Positions 53,656-62,242 of a DNA stretch of 64,000 nt are shown in pieces. Position numbers and translations under genes: made by a program. The DNA is from Burkholderia sp. 9120 (GTDB taxonomy: Bacteria; Pseudomonadota; Gammaproteobacteria; Burkholderiales; Burkholderiaceae). The notes under the pieces are model-generated. The model was not told the origin of the DNA. It made no database searches and saw only the letters and a program-made list of their open reading frames with translations. The first letter of the stretch is position 1. Each line of letters starts with the position of its first letter. Location of the stretch: positions 124,001 through 188,000 of the forward strand of contig NZ_JQNA01000001.1 of NCBI RefSeq assembly GCF_000745015.1, given 5' to 3'.

Positions 53656-54960
53656 ATGAACACCAATCCGTCCGCATTGCGTCCAAACCGCCGCCGGCGT
53701 CTGCCGGGCGATGGGCCGGTACGTCCCGCTCACTGGTTCTCTTTCGTCGGCGCGGGCGCGCTGATCGCGGTCGGCTATATCGATCCCGGTAACTGGGCCA
53801 CCGCGCTGGGCGCCGGCGCGGGCTACGGTTATCAGTTGCTCAGTATCGTGTTGCTGGCCAGTCTGATTGGCATGCTGATGCAATGGCTATCGTCGCGCCT
53901 TGGCGTGGTAACCGGGCGCGACCTCGCGCAGATCTGCCGCGAACGCTCGAGCCCGCGCGGCACGCTGTTGCTCTGGCTGACCAGCGAGATCGCGATCATT
54001 GCCTGCGACGTCGCCGAGGTGGTGGGCAGCGCCGTGGCGTTGCAACTGCTGCTCGGCGTCTCGCTGACGGTCGGCGTGCTGATGTCGGCGGTCTGCACGT
54101 TCGCGTTGCTCGCGATTCAGCAGAAAGGCGGCCGCAAACTCGAAGCGGTGATCGCCGCACTGATTGGTTTCGTCGGGCTGTGCTTCGTGGTCGAACTGGC
54201 GCTCGCGCGGCCCGACTGGCATGCCGCGTTAGCCGGCACCGCACCGAGTCTCGAACTGCTGCGCAATGCCGGCATGGTGTGGCTGGCGGCGGGCATCGTC
54301 GGCGCGACGGTCATGCCGCATAACCTTTATCTGCATTCGGCGCTCGTCAAGCACCACGCGCCCGACAGCAGCGACGCGCAGATCAAGGCCGCGCTGCACG
54401 TAGTCAATCTCGACACCATCGGCTCGCTGAGCTTCGCGTTCGTGATCAACGCGGCGTTGCTGATCGTGGCGGCCGCCGTGTTCTATTCGAGCGGTCATCG
54501 CGACGTCACGGATCTCGCGGATGCCCACCGGCTGATCGCGCCGCTCGTCGGCACGCACTGGGCCAGCATTCTGTTCGCGGCGGCGTTGCTCGCGTGCGGG
54601 TTGAGCGCCACCGTGACCGGCACGCTGGCGGGTCAGACGGTCATGGAAGGCTTCCTGCAAATCCGCCTGCCGCGCTGGAAGCGCGCGTTGCTGACCCGCG
54701 CGCTCGCGATCGGGCCGGCGCTCGTCGCCGTGGGTCTGTTCGGCCAGCATGGCTCGAATCAGTTGCTGGTGGCGAGCCAGGTGGTGTTGAGCCTGCAACT
54801 GCCGCTCGCGGTCGTGCCGCTGATCCGCTACACATCTGACGCGGAACTCATGCGCGGCTGGCACGTGCGCGGCACGCGGCTTGCGTTGGCGTGGTTGTCC
54901 GCCGCTTTTATCGTGGTGCTCAACGTCGCGTTGCTGTGGCAGCTGGCGTTGGGCGCGTGA
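53656..54960 (+). CDS. mntH: Nramp-family divalent metal (Mn2+) transporter
   Basis: A 434-residue proton-coupled metal transporter with 11 hydrophobic segments. The metal-site motifs are DPGN (43-46, in GYIDPGNWATALGAGAGYGYQLL) in TM1 and MPH (220-222, in GATVMPHNLYLHSALV) in TM6. The GQTVMEGFLQIRLPRWKRALLTRALAI segment is also typical of Nramp. It imports Mn2+ (or Fe2+) through the inner membrane. It is monocistronic, ended by the terminator at 55091-55121. Confidence 0.9.
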   Translation: MNTNPSALRPNRRRRLPGDGPVRPAHWFSFVGAGALIAVGYIDPGNWATALGAGAGYGYQLLSIVLLASLIGMLMQWLSSRLGVVTGRDLAQICRERSSPRGTLLLWLTSEIAIIACDVAEVVGSAVALQLLLGVSLTVGVLMSAVCTFALLAIQQKGGRKLEAVIAALIGFVGLCFVVELALARPDWHAALAGTAPSLELLRNAGMVWLAAGIVGATVMPHNLYLHSALVKHHAPDSSDAQIKAALHVVNLDTIGSLSFAFVINAALLIVAAAVFYSSGHRDVTDLADAHRLIAPLVGTHWASILFAAALLACGLSATVTGTLAGQTVMEGFLQIRLPRWKRALLTRALAIGPALVAVGLFGQHGSNQLLVASQVVLSLQLPLAVVPLIRYTSDAELMRGWHVRGTRLALAWLSAAFIVVLNVALLWQLALGA

Positions 54961-55090
54961 CGATGTTTTGTCGCAGGTTGTCGCATCTACCTGGTAATGA
55001 AGTGATTTTGTAAGTATTCTCGAATAAGTGGTCGTGACCGGTTTGCTGGCCCTTCGAGGCGGTGCGCCGGTTATGCATCCTGTTTCGACG

Positions 55091-55121
55091 CGGCTGCCGG
55101 GTTTCTACGGCAGCCGTTTTT
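55091..55121 (+). terminator. Rho-independent terminator after mntH
   Basis: Arms CGGCTGCC (55091-55098) and GGCAGCCG (55109-55116), then TTTTT. It lies inside the open frame upstream of pldA and therefore supports the later pldA start. Confidence 0.9.
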
Positions 55122-55172
55122 GTGCCGCCAGCGTCCCACTACATCACCGTTTCCCCCTTGGAACAATCGCCT

Positions 55173-56435
55173 ATGCGCTTTCCCGCCACGCTGCTGTTCC
55201 TGCTAATCGCGTGCGCCGCTGGCTGGTCCGGCGACGCCCGCGCGACGGTCGCCATGCTGCAACCGGCCCGCGTGGCCGCGGCGAACGAGCCGCTGCAGAT
55301 CACTCTGCTCTATTCCGCCGACGACGCCAAACCGCTCACCGTCACCGTCCCGCCGACGCTGCGCGTGACGCTGAGCGCGGCCGAACAGTCGCCCCAGCCG
55401 CTCGATCTGCAACGCGAGCCCGGCGTGCCCGACACGCTGCATCTGCAGCCCGGCCAGTTCCGCAAGGTGCGCTTCTCCGCGCCGTGGCCGCAATACGCGC
55501 GCGGCGAGGTCCGGATCGACCCGGTGGGCTTCGATGCGTCGCCGGCGCTCGTGGCCATCAATCGCGGGCCGCAGCAGGACGCGATCGCCCAGGCGGAGCG
55601 CTCGGAAAGCCACGCCAGCACCCCGGCGCAGGCCGCCGCGACCGCTGCGTTGGTGGACGGTCCGACAGGCGACGCCATGTCGCCACCGGGCGACTCGCTG
55701 GCCACGACCGGCCGCAGCGTGCTTTCGCACGTGTCCTACTACGAGCCGATGTACTTCGCCGCCGGCCATAACGGCGACACCAACGCCCGGCTGCAACTGA
55801 GCTTCAAATACCGGCTTCGCATCCCCGACGATCTGCGCTCGAAGGCTTTCACCGACAACCTGTATTTCGCGTACACGCAGACTTCGATCTGGGATCTCTC
55901 CGCCGATTCGCGGCCGTTCCGCGACACCACCTATTCGCCGCAACTGTTCTACTACGTGCCGGACACCGGCTGGCGCAGTTCCTGGTTCACCCGCATGGGG
56001 TTCGCGGCGGGCTTCGCGCATGAATCGAACGGCAAGGCCGGCGCCGACTCGCGCAGCATCAACCTGCCCTTCATCCGGCCGACATGGGAATTCGGCGATC
56101 TGACGGCCAACCATCTGACGGTGTCGCCGCGCTTCTACTACTACATCGGCACCAGCAACAACCCCGATATCGCCGACTATCGCGGCTACGTGGACCTGCT
56201 GATCAAATACGGCAGCCCGGACGGCTGGCAACTGGCCACCACGCTGCGCAAAGGCACCAAACACTGGTACGGCAGCGTCGATTCGCAATTGACCTACCCG
56301 CTCGCGAAACTGCTGGGCAACGCGTGGGGCGGCTATCTGTGGGTGGGGTATTTCAACGGCTACGGCGAGGACTTGCTGGACTACAACAATCGCCAGCACT
56401 GGATGGCGCGGATCGGCTACAGCATCGCGCGTTGA
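55173..56435 (+). CDS. pldA: Outer-membrane phospholipase A1 (OMPLA)
   Basis: A 420-residue protein. It has a signal peptide (ends DARA, about residue 23), an N-terminal beta-rich extension (about 24-170) longer than in E. coli PldA, and then the beta-barrel with SYYEPMYFAAGHNGDTNARLQLSFKYRL. The catalytic segment FAHESNGKAGADSRSINLPFIRP carries His283 and Ser285. The last residues form the terminal beta-strand (ARIGYSIAR). It hydrolyses phospholipids that reach the outer leaflet of the outer membrane. Confidence 0.88.
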   Translation: MRFPATLLFLLIACAAGWSGDARATVAMLQPARVAAANEPLQITLLYSADDAKPLTVTVPPTLRVTLSAAEQSPQPLDLQREPGVPDTLHLQPGQFRKVRFSAPWPQYARGEVRIDPVGFDASPALVAINRGPQQDAIAQAERSESHASTPAQAAATAALVDGPTGDAMSPPGDSLATTGRSVLSHVSYYEPMYFAAGHNGDTNARLQLSFKYRLRIPDDLRSKAFTDNLYFAYTQTSIWDLSADSRPFRDTTYSPQLFYYVPDTGWRSSWFTRMGFAAGFAHESNGKAGADSRSINLPFIRPTWEFGDLTANHLTVSPRFYYYIGTSNNPDIADYRGYVDLLIKYGSPDGWQLATTLRKGTKHWYGSVDSQLTYPLAKLLGNAWGGYLWVGYFNGYGEDLLDYNNRQHWMARIGYSIAR

Positions 56436-56581
56436 GGTTCACCCGCGCCGCCGTGTATTGCGGCGGTCCCGCGGATGCTGCCAACCGTACGCGAACCGCG
56501 GCCACGCGGCCTGGTTCGGCGAGTCGCGGGCCGCGCATCGGTTAACATAGCGGCACTTCGCTTTTCCGCTCAAGGTTTCCG

Positions 56582-56785
56582 ATGGCTTCGAATCTCCACG
56601 ATCTTCCCGACAGCCCTTGCATCGGCGTCTGTTCCACACTGTTCGACGACGTCTGCAAAGGCTGCGGCCGCACCGCTACTGAAGTCTCCAACTGGGTGTT
56701 CCTGAGCGACGAGGAAAAACGCGCGGTGTGGGTGCGTATCGAGCAGGAAGGAACCGCCATGCGGTTCAGGAACGACAAGCTGTAG
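56582..56785 (+). CDS. DUF1289 protein with a Cys4-type motif
   Basis: A 67-residue protein with DSPCIGVCSTLFDDVCKGCGRTATEV, the DUF1289 pattern CxGxC...C.GC.R that probably binds a metal ion. The function is unknown. It is convergent with ompW. Confidence 0.85.
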   Translation: MASNLHDLPDSPCIGVCSTLFDDVCKGCGRTATEVSNWVFLSDEEKRAVWVRIEQEGTAMRFRNDKL

Positions 56786-56874
56786 GCTGCCGCGTCGGCG
56801 TGACGGCAACCTGCCGTCGCGCGTTCGCGGCAAAAGTCCGCAGCAAAAGTCCGCAGCGAACTTCGCGGCAAAAA

Positions 56875-57531
56875 TCAGAAGCGCATCCCGACGCCCAGTC
56901 CCACTACCACCGGATCGATATTCAAGCGTCCGAGCGACTGACCTCCGAGCGACGCGTCCGTGTGCATCCAGATCTTCTTGATGTCGGCATTGACGAACAG
57001 CGACCTGGTCACCTGCACGTCCACGCCGGCCTGCAGCGCCGGGCCGAAGCTGTGATTGGTGACCGAAATCGGCGCTGCGCCGGCATGCAAACCGTCGTTA
57101 TAGAACAGCGTGTAGTTGATACCCGCGCCGACATACGGACGGATCTTGCCCGCGTGGTTGAAGTGATATTGCAGCAGCAGCGTGGGCGGCAACACGTTCA
57201 CGCCGCCCAGGTTGCCGAGGCTCGACGTCAACTGATGCCGCGACGTGCCGAGAATCAGCTCGACGCCCAGGTAGTCGCGGATCATGTAGGTGAAATCCAG
57301 TTCCGGCACGATTGCGTTGTTGACGCCCACGTTGAGCGCCTTCAGCGACTGGTTCGTGCCCACGTTCGGCATGATGCTGATGGCGCGCAGACGCACCAGC
57401 ACGTCGCCGGCGTGAATGCCGCTCATCTCGTCGTCGCCGGCGGCATGCGCCTGCGTGGTCATGACGCTTGCGCCAAGCAGGCTCGCCGCGATCGCGAAGG
57501 CCCGGATTCTGTTTCTGTGTGAGAGCTTCAT
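56875..57531 (-). CDS. ompW: Outer-membrane protein OmpW
   Basis: A 218-residue eight-stranded beta-barrel protein with a signal peptide ending AHAA (about residue 31). The family segments are DVLVRLRAISIMPN, VPELDFTYMIRDYLGVELILGTS, LPPTLLLQYHF, RPYVGAGINYTLFY and a C-terminal GVGMRF. OmpW passes small hydrophobic compounds. Its upstream region has a consensus FNR box 60 bp before the start, matching the oxygen control known in enterobacteria. Confidence 0.9.
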   Translation of the reverse strand: MKLSHRNRIRAFAIAASLLGASVMTTQAHAAGDDEMSGIHAGDVLVRLRAISIMPNVGTNQSLKALNVGVNNAIVPELDFTYMIRDYLGVELILGTSRHQLTSSLGNLGGVNVLPPTLLLQYHFNHAGKIRPYVGAGINYTLFYNDGLHAGAAPISVTNHSFGPALQAGVDVQVTRSLFVNADIKKIWMHTDASLGGQSLGRLNIDPVVVGLGVGMRF

Positions 57532-57590
57532 CTGCTTCCCCGAATGTTGTTTGCGTGCGGGGATTGTCGAAGTTCTCGCCACAAAACACG

Positions 57591-57604
57591 TTGATACGCA
57601 TCAA
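57591..57604. promoter_or_regulatory. Consensus FNR/ANR box upstream of ompW
   Basis: TTGATACGCATCAA fits TTGAT-N4-ATCAA exactly. It is 60 bp upstream of the ompW start and overlaps the stop codon of the preceding nitronate monooxygenase gene. It predicts anaerobic control of ompW. Confidence 0.8.
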
Positions 57605-58791
57605 CCGAGCGAAAACGCCCATCGCCCTGCGACAGCTGGTCGCGTTGCGCCCGTCAGCAAAAGCTCGATCAGATCGTGAACGCTGCGAATCGCGGTGCCG
57701 AACGGCAACGCTTCGCGGCCGCGAAAGAACAGGCCGTTGGCCACGTCGCCACGCAATGCCGCCGCGAGTCGCGTGTCGATGCAGAAGTGGCCGAACTTCT
57801 CGATACCGTCGCGCCAGCCGCACGCGCTGAGGCATTCGAGCGCGGTCGGACACGCGTGTTTGAGCGCGCCGACCCGCTCGCGGATCTTGTTTTCATGGCG
57901 CAGATAGCGCATCAGCCAAGGGGTTTTCACCGCGCGCGCGGGCAGCCCCGTCACGCTCACGAATTCGACGATGTCGTCGGGCGTCGCTTCGGCGAGTACG
58001 CGCTTGAAATTCGGATGCGCGTCGCCTTCCTCGGTGACGGCGAACGGTGTGCCGAGCTGCACGCCGCTCGCGCCCGCGTTCAGCAGGTCGCGCACGGCCT
58101 CGTGACTATTGATGCCGCCCGCGAGAATCAGCGGCACCTCGCGACGTTGCAAGCCGAGCGTCGTGAAGACCGTGTCGAGTTCATCGAGAATCCGGTGAAA
58201 GTCGAAGCGCGGGTCCTGCATGTCGGCCACGTTGTTGACGCCGAGATGGCCGCCCGCATGCGCCGGATGTTCGATCACCACGGCGTCGGGCAAGCGGCCT
58301 TTTTTCATCCATTTTTTCAGGATCAGCGCGACGCCGCGGCTGTCCGACAGGATCGGGATCAGCGCGATGTCGTGGCCTTGCGTCATGTCGGGCAGATCGA
58401 GCGGCAGGCCCGCGCCCATCACGATCGCGTCGGCGCCGTTCTCGCAGGCGGTGCGCACGTAGTCGGCTTGCGCGCTGACCGCTTTCATCACGTTCACGGC
58501 GATCATGCCGCGGCCTTTGCTGAGCGCTTTGGCGGCGTGGATTTCGCGTGCCAGCGCGGTGAGGTTGGCCTGTTCGAGCGTGGCGCGGTCGGGCGACTGG
58601 CGGCATTGTTCGACCAGATCGCGATGATGATGCCGCAGGTCGATACTGGCGATGGTGCCTAGCGCGCCTTCACGGGCGACGCTGCCGGCCAGCCGGTGAG
58701 CGGAGATGCCGACGCCCATGCCGCCCTGCACGATCGGCAGTAACGAGCGGCCACGGAGAGTGAGCGGAGGGAATGCGTGAGAGGTGAACAT
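57601..58791 (-). CDS. Nitronate monooxygenase (2-nitropropane dioxygenase family)
   Basis: A 396-residue FMN-dependent TIM-barrel enzyme. It contains VQGGMGVGISAHRLAGSVAREGALGTI (N-terminal flavin loop), AIVMGAGLPLDLP, VIEHPAHAGGHLG (catalytic His region), LILAGGINSHEAVRDLLNAGASGVQLGTPF (phosphate-binding loops). It oxidises alkyl nitronates such as propionate 3-nitronate. It precedes ompW on the same strand. Confidence 0.87.
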   Translation of the reverse strand: MFTSHAFPPLTLRGRSLLPIVQGGMGVGISAHRLAGSVAREGALGTIASIDLRHHHRDLVEQCRQSPDRATLEQANLTALAREIHAAKALSKGRGMIAVNVMKAVSAQADYVRTACENGADAIVMGAGLPLDLPDMTQGHDIALIPILSDSRGVALILKKWMKKGRLPDAVVIEHPAHAGGHLGVNNVADMQDPRFDFHRILDELDTVFTTLGLQRREVPLILAGGINSHEAVRDLLNAGASGVQLGTPFAVTEEGDAHPNFKRVLAEATPDDIVEFVSVTGLPARAVKTPWLMRYLRHENKIRERVGALKHACPTALECLSACGWRDGIEKFGHFCIDTRLAAALRGDVANGLFFRGREALPFGTAIRSVHDLIELLLTGATRPAVAGRWAFSLG

Positions 58792-58941
58792 GACGGGCCC
58801 GATGGCGGATGGTCGAACTGGCGATCATCGTCGGTGCGGGCCGGGAGGCGTTGTTTCAGGTCAAGGCGTGACGGGATGGCGTGGGATGGTGGCGGGGTTT
58901 GTTGATGCGGGTCAGGTGTGAGCGTTATTGCGTGGCAGTCA

Positions 58942-60279
58942 CTATGTATTCTCGTCCGCAGACCAAACCCAGTTTGTCTCTCCCCAACTACTTCCCGCAA
59001 AGACCGGCATGATTTCCCCCGCTTCGAAATAGCGACGGCTTCCCGCCTTCGCGGGCGTCTGCCACCAACCCGCCTCGGGGCATGGGCTACCGCCCCGCAC
59101 GCTACGGCGGCCCGGTTCCCGCGTCACCGGCTGAGGAACGATGGTCGGCGTAGCCGGAATTGGCGGGGCGTCTGGCAGATCAAAGCGGGCCTCCCACGCG
59201 CGTGCGTTCTTGCTGTCCGCGTTCTGCAACTGCGGGTCGTACCAGTGCAGTCCATCCGGCTTCGGGTTGCGCAGCACACGCAACACCTTGTTGACGAACA
59301 CATAGGGTTCCGGCAACCCTTCTTCGGGTGCCCCCAGGCGTGGGATCGGACCGGCACGCACGAGCGTGCAGTGATTGATGCGCTCGATCTGGATGTCGGC
59401 GCGATCCAATGCTGCACGCAGCGCAGCGTCGCCGCCAAGGCGTTCAACGAATACGTCGCCCATCAGCGTGTACCAGTTGATGCTTTTGATGAAACCCCAA
59501 CGACCTACTTTTGCACCGGGGTGCAGGTAGTTATATACAGCCTTTAAATTATAGGGTTCGCCTTCATAGGAGGTCGGGTCATATTCTTCTCTGCCAAAGT
59601 GCGCGCAGGCATCTACCTCGATACCGCTGAACCGCTCAGCAATTGCCCACTCCTGAGCCTGCCAGTTGTGATAGTTGTACGCCGTCACGGCGGACAATCC
59701 ACCGTAGCCGCCACAAACGTCTAACTGCTCACACACGTATCGCAGAAACTGCTCGTATTGTTCTTGTCCTTCAGGGCAAGTCACCAGTTCCATCGGAACG
59801 CTAAATTTCAGATACGAAATTTCTTTTTCTTCGCCTTTGGCTACTTTGAAGCCTTCCGGAGATTCGTAATCCATCGGACTTGCACGTCCAGTTAGCGTCG
59901 CAATCTGGTAGTCCGGTGCGGTCAGGGGATTCGGTGCGCTGGACCGCATCACGCTGACCTGTTCATATTCCGGTGAATCGATGATGACCTTGCGGATTTT
60001 TTCGATACCCTTCGCTGTTTTTTTGCTGAACTTCGCCAGGTCCTCGTCTTTGCCGGAAATCAGGTGTTCGCCGAACAACTCATCGAAGCGGTCGAAACAC
60101 GCGAGCAGCCCGCGTCGCCCTTCCGGTTTCGAGCCGCCAGCAAAGTACACCGTCCCGATCACGCCCGGTTTCACCGCAAAACTATTGTCGGCCAAGCGGA
60201 CACTCAGATCTTCGAGGTAGCGCGCGTAGGCTGCGAACGGCGTCAATACGACTGGTTTCGTCACTTCGATATTGCTCAT
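58942..60279 (-). CDS. DUF3396 / type VI immunity family protein
   Basis: A 445-residue soluble protein. The DUF3396 body holds LLACFDRFDELFGEHL, YLKFSVPMELVTCPEGQEQYEQFLRYVCEQLDVCGGYGGLSAVTAYNYH and FGREEYDPTSYEGEP...IKSINWYTLMGDVFVERLGG. A C-terminal add-on (SPCPEAGWWQTPAKAGSRRYFEAGEIMP, GSSWGETNWVW) is frequent in T6SS-linked immunity proteins. The gene starts 36 bp after the stop of the effector gene on the same strand. It very probably neutralises the VRR-NUC effector. Confidence 0.82.
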   Translation of the reverse strand: MSNIEVTKPVVLTPFAAYARYLEDLSVRLADNSFAVKPGVIGTVYFAGGSKPEGRRGLLACFDRFDELFGEHLISGKDEDLAKFSKKTAKGIEKIRKVIIDSPEYEQVSVMRSSAPNPLTAPDYQIATLTGRASPMDYESPEGFKVAKGEEKEISYLKFSVPMELVTCPEGQEQYEQFLRYVCEQLDVCGGYGGLSAVTAYNYHNWQAQEWAIAERFSGIEVDACAHFGREEYDPTSYEGEPYNLKAVYNYLHPGAKVGRWGFIKSINWYTLMGDVFVERLGGDAALRAALDRADIQIERINHCTLVRAGPIPRLGAPEEGLPEPYVFVNKVLRVLRNPKPDGLHWYDPQLQNADSKNARAWEARFDLPDAPPIPATPTIVPQPVTREPGRRSVRGGSPCPEAGWWQTPAKAGSRRYFEAGEIMPVFAGSSWGETNWVWSADENT

Positions 60280-60315
60280 GCTCAGATTTCTCACCAATAT
60301 TAGCTGTGGCTACGC

Positions 60316-61575
60316 TCACGCAGCGGCAGCGGATACACCGAGCGCGACAGCCAGCGCCGCGACGACTGCGCCTGAGGCTGTTGCGACAATTGCCGCGAGC
60401 GCGAGCAGGATCGCCAACAGGACTTCCGCGAGCACGATGACGACTACGACGCCCGCAACGATGGCTACCACAGCCACCAGCCCCTTGATGAACGACGTGC
60501 CGATCTGCGTCCAGTTGACTTGCTTCAGCAGGTCCCACGTCATGTCGGTTGTTCGCGCGATTGCTTCCCAGCCGGCTTTTAATTGCGAAGTTGTGTAACG
60601 GTGAATCTCGTTGCCTTTCTCGTCCACCCATCGCCATGTAGCGCTTGATTTATCGACGACCCACTGCCCTGCCGTGAGTGCCCACGGCGCATGCTGCTGC
60701 AACCACGCGTGCATTTCAGCCGACAGGAAATCCGCACCGCCATTCAGTGCATCCCACACGGCTGCGACTGTCACTTCGCCGGCTTCTTCGGCCCGTCGAA
60801 CCCAGGCTTCGTACCATGCGGGCTCCGGAATCGGCTCCCTGCTTCGGATCGGTGCGCGCAGCTGTCGTTCACGTCGCTTCTGTCGCAATTCAGCTTCACG
60901 CTGTTCCGGCGACATGGCGAGCGCTCGTACGCGGGCCTTTTCAAGATCGCCGTGACAGTCGCTCACGTCGATCACGGTCATGCGATGCGTGTATTCCCCC
61001 GGTGCTCCCGCAATTTTTCGATAGGCATCTTCTTGACTTGAACCCCAACTGTCGCCGGGAAACTTGACTTCAACCAGCCGCAACGAATTATCGATGTGCG
61101 GATTGCCTTGATGATCGATTGGGCTGCGTCCCGGCCAACGGTCCGCCGCAGTTCTCACGATGATCACGTCCGGCCGGCGCAAGTAGCCGGGCACCAGCCC
61201 TTTCGGGAACGGACTCGTGCTATGGCGACGGCCCGGGCCTTTATCCACACTGGCGCTAAGAAATGGGATAGGGGCATTTTCGCCGTTCGATGCGAAATTC
61301 GGCCACATATCAAAGCTGACCTCCACTTTGTACTGCCAGCGGAAATCCGCCAGTTTTTCATCGATACGAATTGCTTCGGTCATCACGATTTGCTTGAGCA
61401 TTGAGATCGTGTTCGAACCGTCCGGCAGTCTGACGTTGATGATATCCGGGGCCTTCAGTGAATATTCGATCTTCTCCTGCAAATAGCCCTCCGTATCCGG
61501 CGGCAACTCGGCATACGTCTTCCTGTCCTCGTTGACTGTCGTGCAGGTCGCGATCGTTTCCATCGTGGCCGACAT
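60316..61575 (-). CDS. VRR-NUC nuclease, T6SS-type effector with C-terminal membrane segment
   Basis: A 419-residue protein. The central PD-(D/E)xK nuclease core of the VRR-NUC family is visible as RRPDVIIV (Asp136), RLVEVKFPGDSW (Glu169, Lys171) and QEDAYRKI (Gln181...Tyr185). A basic linker (REAELRQKRRERQLRAP) follows. The C-terminal ~60 residues are strongly hydrophobic (about 360-419) and form two membrane helices. No signal peptide is present. This architecture matches T6SS TseV-like effectors. GGAGGG lies 8 nt before ATG 61575. No vgrG, PAAR or hcp gene is in the window. Confidence 0.82.
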   Translation of the reverse strand: MSATMETIATCTTVNEDRKTYAELPPDTEGYLQEKIEYSLKAPDIINVRLPDGSNTISMLKQIVMTEAIRIDEKLADFRWQYKVEVSFDMWPNFASNGENAPIPFLSASVDKGPGRRHSTSPFPKGLVPGYLRRPDVIIVRTAADRWPGRSPIDHQGNPHIDNSLRLVEVKFPGDSWGSSQEDAYRKIAGAPGEYTHRMTVIDVSDCHGDLEKARVRALAMSPEQREAELRQKRRERQLRAPIRSREPIPEPAWYEAWVRRAEEAGEVTVAAVWDALNGGADFLSAEMHAWLQQHAPWALTAGQWVVDKSSATWRWVDEKGNEIHRYTTSQLKAGWEAIARTTDMTWDLLKQVNWTQIGTSFIKGLVAVVAIVAGVVVVIVLAEVLLAILLALAAIVATASGAVVAALAVALGVSAAAA

Positions 61576-62242
61576 GTGTCAGCCCTCCAAGTAGTCGTGT
61601 TGAACGGATGGTTAACCGCCGCCCGCGCGTTGCCACGCTCGACTTGAGCCGGCTCCGGTTTCACGGCTTATAGCGGCACGTGGTGCTCTGAATCGTCCGT
61701 CCGGCAGACGTCTTGAGCGAATACGGCAGACGTGGAGACACAATTGAGCACGTACAGGTAATCACGGCCAATTTGCGCAATTTTACGTATTACGATCGTG
61801 CGAAGGCAATCAGACAACTGTGATAATTTGCAAAGGGCAACCCAATTCAATGCGGAACGAATATCGAGGCAATTATTGAATTGCACAGGCATTTAATCTG
61901 CCTATTTCGGTGATTAAACGGCCGGCTTTTCAGACGCGCGCAGCATTCGACAATGCGTTTTCTTCGAGACGCTGCGGCTTACGACAGACAGGGAGCGCGA
62001 ACGAACCGACTCCGGAAATCGGTTGGTGGTGCACGCCGTTCAAGCGCGATGGAGGGCGATATTGGAATGCAAGATATTCACATCAGTGACGACACCAGCA
62101 GTTCTTATGCTGACACGATCTCGTCACCGTGCATTGCGCAAGGCAGGCTTGATATTGCGAAGGGAGCGATTGCCCGGCAATCGACATGTCAACCCTTGTC
62201 CTAACGGGACAAGGGTCGACATGACCGGACGTTTTAAGACAG
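61576..62242. other. Low-GC gene-free interval, 667 bp
   Basis: It lies upstream of the effector gene. It is AT-rich near 61740-61930, with only weak short ORFs (for example minus 61668-61892 and plus 61953-62204), none with RBS support. The composition suggests acquired DNA, possibly the remnant of the part that carried a delivery gene (PAAR/VgrG). Confidence 0.45.
62187..62221. terminator. Hairpin downstream of ybiT
   Basis: 15-bp arms TGTCAACCCTTGTCC (62187-62201) and GGACAAGGGTCGACA (62207-62221) with one mismatch, loop of 5 nt, no T-run. It lies 22 bp after the ybiT stop and likely terminates or protects that transcript. Confidence 0.65.

Noticed and set aside
61953..62204. 83-codon plus-strand ORF upstream of the hairpin
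   Set aside because: No RBS, mixed composition and no recognisable features; not called.
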